Assembly: GCF_018531495.1 (NCBI RefSeq)
Contig: NZ_JAHDTI010000013.1
Location: 248,001-312,000 of the forward strand
DNA: 64,000 nt
DNA from: Nonomuraea sediminis
Lineage (GTDB): Bacteria > Actinomycetota > Actinomycetes > Streptosporangiales > Streptosporangiaceae
Direction: 5' to 3'
In this document: one piece after another, positions 57,921-64,000 of the stretch
Position numbering within the stretch: position 1 is the first letter of the stretch
How the letters are laid out: each line of letters opens with the position of its first letter
The notes under the pieces: model-generated
Databases searched by the model: none
Seen by the model: the letters and a program-made list of their open reading frames with translations, nothing else
What the model was told of the DNA's origin: nothing
Made by a program: the position numbers and the translations under genes

Positions 57921-58326
57921 GATCCCGCGCCCGGCCGGCGAGGTCTGGGCGATCGTGGCCGACTACGGGCGGGATCCGTCGTGGCGCCGGGGCGTCGAGA
58001 CGATGGATCCGAAGCCGGCCGGGATCGTCCAGGTCGGCACCACGACCGCCGAGGTCATGCGCTTCGCCGGGCGCACCTACCGCAACGGCGGCGAGGTCGT
58101 CATGGTGGATCCCGGACGTGCGTTCGCCTGGCGGACCACCTCGGGGATCGACGCCGAGGGCGGCAGGTTCGTCGAGCCGCTCGACGAAGGCAGGACGCTG
58201 TTCACCTTCCATGTCCGGATCCGGACGCGCGGGGTCGAATCCGTTGTGGCGCCGGTGCTCCGGTGGCTGCTTCGACGGGCGATCCGAGCGGATATCCGGA
58301 GATTGGTAAACCAGTGTGACTCCTGA
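57895..58326 (+). CDS. SRPBCC (polyketide cyclase/START-like) protein
   Basis: The 143-residue protein has the SRPBCC helix-grip pattern: IELREQGEIPRPAGEVWAIV, DYGRDPSWRRGVETMDPK, the strand block RNGGEVVMVDPGRAFAWRTT and FTFHVRIRTRGVESVVAPVL. The family forms a deep hydrophobic pocket for lipids, polyketides or other ligands. GTG at 57895 lies inside the MFS gene, so both are translated together and the exporter and binding protein may share a ligand. No catalytic residues are evident. Confidence 0.8.
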   Translation: MIELREQGEIPRPAGEVWAIVADYGRDPSWRRGVETMDPKPAGIVQVGTTTAEVMRFAGRTYRNGGEVVMVDPGRAFAWRTTSGIDAEGGRFVEPLDEGRTLFTFHVRIRTRGVESVVAPVLRWLLRRAIRADIRRLVNQCDS

Positions 58327-58353
58327 GGCGTCTCTATCCCAGGGAGGCCCACT

Positions 58354-58461
58354 ATGCGCGTCCTTGATGGCCTCGCGGCGCCCGAGCTTTACGAGCTCCA
58401 ACTGGAGTTGCTCGTGATCGTGGCGTTGCACGAAGAGGCAGAGCGGCTAGCCGCCGAATGA
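58354..58461 (+). CDS. 35-residue small acidic protein
   Basis: An ATG at 58354 preceded by AGGGAGG 8 nt upstream opens a 35-codon frame, MRVLDGLAAPELYELQLELL then VIVALHEEAERLAAE. It would form one amphipathic, Leu/Glu-rich helix without a membrane segment. It follows the SRPBCC gene by 27 nt and is closed by a strong terminator, so it is probably the last gene of the MFS operon. The strong ribosome-binding site and terminator position support translation; the function is unknown. Confidence 0.6.
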   Translation: MRVLDGLAAPELYELQLELLVIVALHEEAERLAAE

Positions 58462-58467
58462 GATCGG

Positions 58468-58502
58468 GCTCCAGCTCCCCGGCCGCACCGGGGAGCTGGA
58501 GC
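58468..58502 (+). terminator. Strong intrinsic hairpin after the small protein gene
   Basis: GCTCCAGCTCCCCGG (58468-58482) pairs perfectly with CCGGGGAGCTGGAGC (58488-58502) around a 5-nt loop; no long T-run follows. Confidence 0.85.
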
Positions 58503-58608
58503 AGGGGGACGGCCGTATGCGGGCTGCAAGCGGACGGACAAGCACCGTGCAAGCCGCGCGCCAGCATGCGACCGCACACTCGCCCCATATGACAAAGGGG
58601 TGGGATAA

Positions 58609-59868
58609 ATGCAGACAACTAGGCTCCTGGCGGTGGGGGTGCTCGCCACGGCCACGCTCGCGGTCTCGGCCACGGGTGCGCTCGCCGACTCGCACGACGT
58701 GGCCACCGGCACCTGGCTGGCCGCCAGGACCGACCCGTCGGTCCAGCTGATCGGGCTCAACTACACGGGCAAGGTCGTCGTGCCGCAGGCTCGGCCGAAC
58801 AAGGCGTTCCTCGGCCTGGTCGCCCAGGCCAGGCGGCACGCGCGGCTCGGGCACATCCCGGCCGACGCCCAGAGCCAGCTCAAGTGGGTGCTGCGGGCGG
58901 CCTCGGCCAAGCCGGGGCGCTACCTCACCGCCTCAGGCCCGAACCGCACCGTGCCCGCCGACATGCTGGGGCTGTGCACCGGCTGGTGGCTGACGCCCGA
59001 CGGCTACATGGTCACCGGCGCGCACTGCGTCACTGCCCAGCCGCAGGAGCTTCGCGCGAACCTCGCCGGCAAGGCCCTGCCCAAGATCAACCAGGCGGAC
59101 GTGATCTCGTTGCTGAAGACCGTCCAGCCGGACGCCGAGCTGGTCAACTTGGCCGGCGGCGTGATCGGCAAGTTCAACGCCGACCACATGCGCATCACCG
59201 GGCTGACCAAGGCCATCGCCATCGTGACCGCCACCACCAAGGGCAAGCCGCACCTCACTCCGCTGACCCTGGTGGCCAAGGGCGCGCAGTACCCGGGTGA
59301 GGACTTCGCGCTGCTCAAGCTCCGCGGCGCGCGCAACCTCCCGACCGTTCCGCTCGGCCAGGACAAGGACGTGCGCATCGGCGACACGCTCTACATCAGC
59401 GGCTTCCCCGGGCTGATCACCAACAGCCCCGTCTTCGACTTCCGCTCGAAGCTCAACCCGACGCTGACCGAGGGCGCCTACAACGCCCAGCGCACGACCG
59501 TGCTCGGCGTGCCGTACCTGCAGTCGCAGGCGCCGTCCTACCACGGCAACTCCGGCGGGCCCGTCTTCGACAAGGACGGCAAGGTCATCGGCATGCTCAT
59601 CGCCGGCAGCGTGGACGAGCAGACGCTGGCCGAGGCCGAGAACCACAGCTTCGTCCTGCCGGTGAGCATCATCCGCAAGCGCCTGGCCGCCGCGGGCGTG
59701 AAGCCGGCGCAGTCGCTCACGACCCAGGTCTACAACTCCGCGCTCGACGACTACTTCGCCGGCCGCTACCGCTCGGCGCTGCTCAAGTTCCGGCGGGTGC
59801 AGGCGCTCTACCCGGCTCACCAGTATGTGAGCGGATTCATCGCGGACACTCTCAAGCACCTGAAATAA
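58609..59868 (+). CDS. Secreted trypsin-like serine protease (S1/HtrA-like core)
   Basis: The 419-residue protein has a signal peptide (MQTTRLLAVGVLATATLAVS to about residue 26), a non-catalytic N-terminal region of about 90 residues, and a chymotrypsin-fold domain with the triad residues in VTGAHCV (His), EDFALLKLRG (Asp) and YHGNSGGPVF (Ser). The C-terminal about 50 residues (YNSALDDYFAGRYRSALLKF) look like a TPR-type helix pair rather than a PDZ domain. It probably cleaves proteins at the cell surface. The N-terminal region is unusually long, and ILTEGAYNAQR-like loops are unclassified. It is followed after 28 nt by a luciferase-like gene. Confidence 0.85.
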   Translation: MQTTRLLAVGVLATATLAVSATGALADSHDVATGTWLAARTDPSVQLIGLNYTGKVVVPQARPNKAFLGLVAQARRHARLGHIPADAQSQLKWVLRAASAKPGRYLTASGPNRTVPADMLGLCTGWWLTPDGYMVTGAHCVTAQPQELRANLAGKALPKINQADVISLLKTVQPDAELVNLAGGVIGKFNADHMRITGLTKAIAIVTATTKGKPHLTPLTLVAKGAQYPGEDFALLKLRGARNLPTVPLGQDKDVRIGDTLYISGFPGLITNSPVFDFRSKLNPTLTEGAYNAQRTTVLGVPYLQSQAPSYHGNSGGPVFDKDGKVIGMLIAGSVDEQTLAEAENHSFVLPVSIIRKRLAAAGVKPAQSLTTQVYNSALDDYFAGRYRSALLKFRRVQALYPAHQYVSGFIADTLKHLK

Positions 59869-59896
59869 CCGCCGTGCGTGGGCGGTTGCACTCTCC

Positions 59897-60859
59897 ATGG
59901 CTCTTCCTCTGTCCATTCTCGACCTGGCGCACATCGGCGAGGGAGAGACCGCGGGCGACGCGCTGCGGGCCAGTGTCACGCTGGCCCAGCACGCCGAGCG
60001 GTGGGGTTACCGCCGCATCTGGTACGCCGAGCACCACAACATGCCGACCATCGCCTCGTCCGCGACCAGCGTCCTGATCGCCCACGTGGCCGCACATACC
60101 AGCACGATCCGCCTCGGAGCGGGCGGGATCATGCTGCCGAACCACTCGCCGCTGACCATCGCCGAGCAGTTCGGGACCCTGGAGACGCTCCACCCCGGCC
60201 GCATCGACCTCGGCCTGGGCCGGGCGCCCGGCAGCGACCAGCAGACCTTCCGCGCCCTGCGCCGCACTCCCGTCTCGGCGGACCGGTTTCCGCAGGACGT
60301 GCTCGAGCTGCAGGGATACCTTTCCGGCGAGTCGCTGATCTCCGGTGTCGAGGCCACGCCCGGCAAGGGGACCGACGTGCCGCTGTACATCCTCGGCTCG
60401 TCGCTGTTCGGGGCCCAGCTGGCGGCCACGCTCGGCCTGCCGTACGCCTTCGCCTCGCACTTCGCGCCCGACGCCCTTGAGGAGGCGGTGGCGCTCTACC
60501 GGCGGGAGTTCAAGCCGTCGGCGCAGCAGGCCACGCCGTACGTCATCGCCGGGGTTAACGTCATCGCGGCGGACACCAGGCACGAGGCGGAGCAGCAGTT
60601 CCTGGCGGCCAAGCGGCGCAGGATCAGCGCGTTCACCAAGCAGAGCTTCACGCCGGAGGAGGCGGACGCGGTGCTGGAGTCGCCGGCGGGGCTGCAGATC
60701 GCGCACATGACCAAGTACTCGGCGGTCGGCACGGCGGACGAGGTCAAGGACTACCTCGACGACTTCGCCAAGCTCGCCGACGCGGACGAGCTCATCGTCG
60801 CCTCGTCGGCCCCCGACCGCACCGCCTGGCTCAGGTCCCTGGAGCTGCTGGCCGCTTGA
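59897..60859 (+). CDS. Luciferase-like monooxygenase (LLM class, MsnO8 type)
   Basis: The 320-residue protein starts MALPLSILDLAHIGEGETAG and contains the family blocks HAERWGYRRIWYAEHHNMPT, IRLGAGGIMLPNHSPLTIAE QF and LHPGRIDLGLGRAPGSDQQT. YAEHHN and GRxDLGLGRAPG define the LLM/MsnO8 subgroup of FMN-dependent oxygenases. These enzymes oxidise small molecules with reduced flavin; the substrate is unknown. The ATG at 59897 lacks a canonical ribosome-binding site. It follows the protease gene and ends 5 nt from the convergent hypothetical gene. Confidence 0.87.
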   Translation: MALPLSILDLAHIGEGETAGDALRASVTLAQHAERWGYRRIWYAEHHNMPTIASSATSVLIAHVAAHTSTIRLGAGGIMLPNHSPLTIAEQFGTLETLHPGRIDLGLGRAPGSDQQTFRALRRTPVSADRFPQDVLELQGYLSGESLISGVEATPGKGTDVPLYILGSSLFGAQLAATLGLPYAFASHFAPDALEEAVALYRREFKPSAQQATPYVIAGVNVIAADTRHEAEQQFLAAKRRRISAFTKQSFTPEEADAVLESPAGLQIAHMTKYSAVGTADEVKDYLDDFAKLADADELIVASSAPDRTAWLRSLELLAA

Positions 60860-60864
60860 CGGCG

Positions 60865-61167
60865 TCAGGCGGCTCCTGACAACGCCTGCAGGATGGCGCG
60901 GCGCTCGTCGTTGATGCGGCGGCAGATGATCACATAGGCGTTGAGCACCTTGCAGTAGGCGGCGCGCGCCTCGTCGAGCTGGGCGCTGAGCGCGAGGATG
61001 CGCCCCGGGTCGCCCTGCCGTTCCGCCTCGACGAGCAGTGTGCGAGCCTCGTCGACGATCTCCTCTGCCCTGATCCTCGTACGGCGCAGCAGCGCGGAGC
61101 ACTCGTACAGCTCCGCCAGCCGTGCTGAGGAGACGATGGACTCCCGCCTGCGGAGTTCGGTTTCCAT
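60865..61167 (-). CDS. Small coiled-coil hypothetical protein
   Basis: The 100-residue protein from the ATG at 61167 (GGGAGG upstream) begins METELRRRESIVSSARLAEL and is almost entirely helical with heptad-like Leu/Ala spacing (LLRRTRIRAEEIVDEARTLL; ILALSAQLDEARAAYCKVLN). Two cysteines appear late (YCKVLN, IICRR). No family is recognised. It may form a coiled-coil dimer. It is convergent with the LLM gene and divergent from the glycosyltransferase gene. Confidence 0.6.
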   Translation of the reverse strand: METELRRRESIVSSARLAELYECSALLRRTRIRAEEIVDEARTLLVEAERQGDPGRILALSAQLDEARAAYCKVLNAYVIICRRINDERRAILQALSGAA

Positions 61168-61482
61168 GGTCCCGCCACCTCCCCGGTCAAGGTTGCCTGA
61201 GTGTAGACGCGCGATGCTCTCGGGTGGATCACCGTCGGTTGCCCGGGGGTAGGGCACTGTGGCTTTCGGTGAGGTTCTCTCCCCCTCGGTGGAAAACAGC
61301 CGCCCCGAGCTCGATTCGGTGGTACGCAAATGTGCCAATTGACCGTGTTACCAGCGTTTATGCAGTGATCTCGATCACAGAAAACCGTCGTACCAAGACG
61401 TCCGATCAGCCACCTCAGGCGCGAAAGAAGTCACATACTGAAACGGAACGAAAGCGGAACGTGACGGCTGAGGGGCGCGGCT
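61168..61482. other. Divergent regulatory region upstream of GT2 glycosyltransferase
   Basis: This 315-nt gap holds a TTGACC hexamer (61339-61344) and a Crp-like palindrome (61364-61379), listed separately. No gene is supported. Confidence 0.6.
61364..61379. promoter_or_regulatory. Candidate Crp/FNR-family binding site
   Basis: AGTGATCTCGATCACA matches TGTGA-N6-TCACA with one mismatch and contains the perfect dyad GTGATC-TC-GATCAC. It lies about 104 nt upstream of the GT2 start and 20 nt downstream of a TTGACC hexamer. Crp-type control is inference. Confidence 0.5.
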
Positions 61483-63303
61483 GTGGCTTTGACGACAACG
61501 GGAAACGATGAGGATGCGGTCGACGTCAGCGTCGTCATCCCCGCCCACAACTGCAGACCGTATCTGGACCGCTGCCTGACCTCAGCACTCGTGCAGCGGG
61601 TCAAGAAGGAGATCATCGTCGTCGACGACGGCTCGGTGGACGGTACGGCGGAGCTGCTCGACCTCTACGCCACCTACCACCGCAGCATCGTCCGCATCGT
61701 GTCCCAGGAGAACTCCGGCGGCGCCGGGCGCCCGCGCAACGTCGGCCTCGAGCACGCCCGCGGTCGCTATGTCTTCTTCTGCGACGCCGACGACTACCTG
61801 GGCGCCGAGGCGCTCGAGCGCATGGTGGCCATGGCCGACCGCAACGGCTCCGACATCGTGCTCGGCAAGATGGTGGGACACGGCCGGCGGGCGCCCGAGT
61901 CGATGTTCCTGCGCAACGCCGAACGGGTGGGCCTGGGCGACAGCGCGGTCTACAACAGCCTGAGCTGCTTCAAGCTCTTCCGCAGGGACATGCTGGAGCG
62001 CCACCGCATCAGGTTCGGCGAGGAGCAGGCCGTCGGCGAGGACATCCTGTTCACCGTGCACGCCTACTGCCACGCCGGCGTCATCTCGGTGGTGGCCGAC
62101 TACGAGTGCTACCACCTGGTGTCCAGGCCCGACGGCACCAGCATCATGCAGCGCCCCGACAGCCGCGACCCGGTCGCCTGGCTGGCCATGATCCGCGAGC
62201 CGATGCGCCTCATGGCCGAGCACGTCCCCGCGGGCCCGCTGCGCGACCACCTGCTGCGCAGGCACTTCAGGCTGGACGCCTTCGCCCAGCTCGGCACGCC
62301 CTTCCTGGAGGCGGGCGAGGTGCAGCGCAAGGAGATCGCGCAGGCGGTCGCCGCGCTGTGCGACGAGTGGCTGACGCCGGGCGTCGTCACGCGCCTCAAC
62401 AGCACCGACCGCCAGCGCCTGGCCGCGCTCGGCGACGTCGACAGGCTGGTACGGCTGGCCGACATCGAGAGCGCCACGGTCGTCCGCCGCCTGACCGGGC
62501 TGCGCTGGGAGGACGACCGCCTGGTGGTGCGCGGCACGGCGGCTCTCGAGGGGCTGAGCGGGCACGACGGCGTCGCCCTGGTGCTGCGGGCGCGCCACGA
62601 TCCGGCGTGCGAGATGGTCGTGCGCGCCGAGCGTGAGGGCCAGGCGTTCACGGCCCGCGTCGACGTGGGCCGCCTGACCTCCGGCGTCTGGGACCTGCGG
62701 GTGGCCGTCGAGCTGGAGGGCGTGGTCAGGCTCGGGCGGCTGGGCGCCGACCGCGACGGCGGCATCACCAGGCCGGCTCCGCGGCTGTTCGGCAGCACCG
62801 TGGCCCTGCCGTACTTCACCAGGGACAACGGCAACCTCAGCATCGACGTCGGCGGGCACGTGCTCGCGGTGCCCGGCACCGTCAAGCTGACCAGGACCCG
62901 GTGGAAGGTCGGGCACAGGCTGCTCATCGACGGCGAGATCATGATCGGCGACGACCGGCCCGACACCGGGGCGGTGCGGCAACTGGTGTGGCGCGAGCGC
63001 AACACCGGGTTCGAGCGGACCGAGGGGGTGATCGCGCTGCCCGGCGGGGGCTTCGCGGCCAAGCCTGCGGTGGGCCGCTTCGCGCCCGGCACCTGGGACG
63101 CCTACCTGGAGCTGGAGCTGGGCGGGCCGCCCGCAAGGTTCAGGATCGAGACCGACTCCGAGACGGTGGCCGCGCCGCGCCGCTGGTGGGGCGGCGGCGT
63201 GCTGCGCAGCGTCAGGCCGTACGCCACCTCGGGCAAGGGGCGGCTGAGCACGGTGGTGCGCAAGCTCACACCCCGGGCGATCCTCCGCAGGCTTCTTCGC
63301 TAA
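61483..63303 (+). CDS. GT2-family glycosyltransferase with C-terminal extension
   Basis: The 606-residue protein begins with a GT-A fold: VDVSVVIPAHNCRPYLDRCL, EIIVVDDGSVDGTAELL, NSGGAGRPRNVGLEHARGRY and the metal-binding DxD-like VFFCDADDYLGAEALERM. The C-terminal half (from about residue 330) is a strand-rich region with two similar modules (RWEDDRLVVRGTAALEGLSG; HVLAVPGTVKLTRTRWKVGH), as in actinobacterial teichoic-acid or cell-wall GT2 enzymes. It probably transfers a sugar to a wall or capsular polymer at the inner membrane face. GTG at 61483 has GAGGGG upstream. A Crp-like site lies in its promoter region. Confidence 0.85.
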   Translation: MALTTTGNDEDAVDVSVVIPAHNCRPYLDRCLTSALVQRVKKEIIVVDDGSVDGTAELLDLYATYHRSIVRIVSQENSGGAGRPRNVGLEHARGRYVFFCDADDYLGAEALERMVAMADRNGSDIVLGKMVGHGRRAPESMFLRNAERVGLGDSAVYNSLSCFKLFRRDMLERHRIRFGEEQAVGEDILFTVHAYCHAGVISVVADYECYHLVSRPDGTSIMQRPDSRDPVAWLAMIREPMRLMAEHVPAGPLRDHLLRRHFRLDAFAQLGTPFLEAGEVQRKEIAQAVAALCDEWLTPGVVTRLNSTDRQRLAALGDVDRLVRLADIESATVVRRLTGLRWEDDRLVVRGTAALEGLSGHDGVALVLRARHDPACEMVVRAEREGQAFTARVDVGRLTSGVWDLRVAVELEGVVRLGRLGADRDGGITRPAPRLFGSTVALPYFTRDNGNLSIDVGGHVLAVPGTVKLTRTRWKVGHRLLIDGEIMIGDDRPDTGAVRQLVWRERNTGFERTEGVIALPGGGFAAKPAVGRFAPGTWDAYLELELGGPPARFRIETDSETVAAPRRWWGGGVLRSVRPYATSGKGRLSTVVRKLTPRAILRRLLR

Positions 63304-63326
63304 TTGCCACCTATGTGCAGGTGCAA
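63304..63326. promoter_or_regulatory. Imperfect dyad upstream of cbiM-like gene
   Basis: TTGC(C)ACCT-ATGTGC-AGGTGCAA is an 8-bp inverted repeat with one bulged C, 23 nt before the ATG at 63350. TAAAGT at 63336-63341 could be a -10 element placing transcription start at or next to the ATG. A metal-responsive repressor is a natural candidate, unproven. Confidence 0.35.
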
Positions 63327-63349
63327 CTCCATGTCCTAAAGTATGGGTC

Positions 63350-64000
63350 ATGCACGTACCTGATGGGTTCTTCAACGCCGCCACCTCCGTCTCCGCCGGA
63401 GTCGTGGCGGCCGCCGGGATCGGGGTCTGCCTGTCCAAGGCCCGCAGGGAGCTGGACGACCGGACCGCGCCGATGGCGGGCCTGGTCGCCGCGTTCATCT
63501 TCGCCGTGCAGATGCTCAACTTCCCCGTCGCCGCAGGCACCAGCGGCCACCTGCTCGGCGGGGCCCTGGCCGCGATACTCGTCGGGCCGTACACAGGTGT
63601 GCTGTGCATGGCCGTGGTGCTGCTCGTCCAGTGCGTGTTCTTCGCCGACGGCGGGCTGACCGCGCTCGGCATCAACATCAGCATCATGGGCATCGTCACC
63701 GTGCTGGTCGGGTACGGCGTCTTCCGCTTCGTCAGCCGCCTGGCCAAGGGCAAGGGCGGGATCACGCTGGCCGCCTTCCTCGGCGCGCTGGTGTCCGTGC
63801 CGGCCGCGGCGCTGGTGTTCGCGCTGCTGTTCGCGATCGGCGGCACCGCGCCCATCTCGCCGATGGCCGTCGCCGCCGCGATGGGCGGCGTGCACGTCCT
63901 GATCGGCATCGGGGAGGCGATCATCACCGCGCTCACGGTCGGCGCGGTGCTCGCCGTACGCCCCGACCTGGTCTACGGCGCGCGGGGGCTGGGACAGACC
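63350..64000 (+). CDS. cbiM: CbiM/NikM-type energy-coupling-factor transporter component (3' end outside window)
   Basis: The visible 217 residues start MHVPDGFFNAATSVSAGVVA, with the N-terminal Met-His-Val metal-site motif that inserts into the binding pocket in CbiM/NikM proteins. They continue with membrane segments including FPVAAGTSGHLLGGALAAIL, VLLVQCVFFADGGLTALGIN and AAAMGGVHVLIGIGEAIITA. SGHLLGG and FADGG are family hallmarks. CbiM/NikM binds cobalt or nickel and works with CbiQ/CbiO-type partners, expected beyond the right edge. The gene may be read from a leaderless transcript. Cobalt and nickel cannot be told apart from this portion. Confidence 0.9.
   Translation, partial: MHVPDGFFNAATSVSAGVVAAAGIGVCLSKARRELDDRTAPMAGLVAAFIFAVQMLNFPVAAGTSGHLLGGALAAILVGPYTGVLCMAVVLLVQCVFFADGGLTALGINISIMGIVTVLVGYGVFRFVSRLAKGKGGITLAAFLGALVSVPAAALVFALLFAIGGTAPISPMAVAAAMGGVHVLIGIGEAIITALTVGAVLAVRPDLVYGARGLGQT

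Noticed and set aside
61582..63936. 784-codon minus-strand frame
   Set aside because: Antisense of the GT2 and cbiM-like genes, both of which have clear family motifs. No ribosome-binding site or domain on the minus strand.

Overview
This window reads as chromosomal DNA of a high-GC actinomycete, most likely a member of the Streptosporangiaceae (Nonomuraea/Streptosporangium type). The evidence is the mycothiol gene mshA, the block phoU / senX3-regX3 / lipoprotein / carD / ispF / cysS / rlmB in the order known from filamentous actinomycetes, an F420-type luciferase-like oxidoreductase, large BTAD-ATPase regulators, a DUF2637 protein, many GTG starts and strong third-position G/C bias. The family assignment is inference; the phylum-level assignment is secure.

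Positions 1-18,800 are mainly conserved core. A BlaI-type repressor (cut by the left edge) and an M36-like secreted metalloprotease diverge from a shared palindrome. They are followed by a methyltransferase-SDR pair, mshA-YbjN-gpmA, the phosphate control block phoU / senX3-regX3, a lipoprotein, carD, ispF, two GlsB/YeaQ-like membrane proteins, a DUF2637 protein and cysS. A four-gene accessory cassette (luciferase-like oxidoreductase, SDR, MFS, TetR) sits between cysS and rlmB. The core block ends with tRNA-Thr(TGT) and its terminator.

Positions 18,800 to about 47,800 are an accessory, mosaic region. Next to tRNA-Thr lie relics of an actinomycete integrative element: a tyrosine-recombinase 3' end, a recombinase N-terminal piece, an excisionase-like HTH relic and a RepSA-like initiator relic, all on the minus strand and wrapped around an intact bacterial GRAS-family methyltransferase-like gene. 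Three more tyrosine-recombinase C-terminal relics mark joints at 25.3, 30.7 and 40.7 kb. Between them lie an ECF-like sigma factor with a putative anti-sigma partner, orphan hypothetical genes, three very large BTAD/AAA/TPR regulators (27.4, 31.6 and 41.1 kb), a BASS-family transporter, a phospholipid-methyltransferase-like gene with a 2TM partner, an alpha/beta hydrolase coupled to a 941-residue MFS-cNMP-thioredoxin-reductase-like fusion, a hemerythrin/flavin-split-barrel pair, and DUF402 and DinB genes. The region ends with a terminator closely resembling the one after tRNA-Thr, a 27-bp tandem repeat and three tandem hairpins.

Positions 48,300-51,300 hold the most unusual small locus: a 170-residue protein ending in a periodic CxxCxxC tail, coupled to a GRDP-like protein, beside a sulfotransferase-like P-loop gene and a TPMT-family S-methyltransferase. 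I propose it as a candidate uncharacterised peptide or thiol modification locus. Positions 51,300-64,000 carry cell-envelope and general genes: a Thr/Pro-rich secreted protein ending abruptly in a sortase-like motif, an L,D-transpeptidase, a WXG-like protein, a STAND ATPase, an MFS exporter, an SRPBCC protein, a 35-residue small protein, a trypsin-like protease, a luciferase-like monooxygenase, a GT2 glycosyltransferase behind a Crp-like palindrome, and the start of a CbiM-type metal transporter cut by the right edge.
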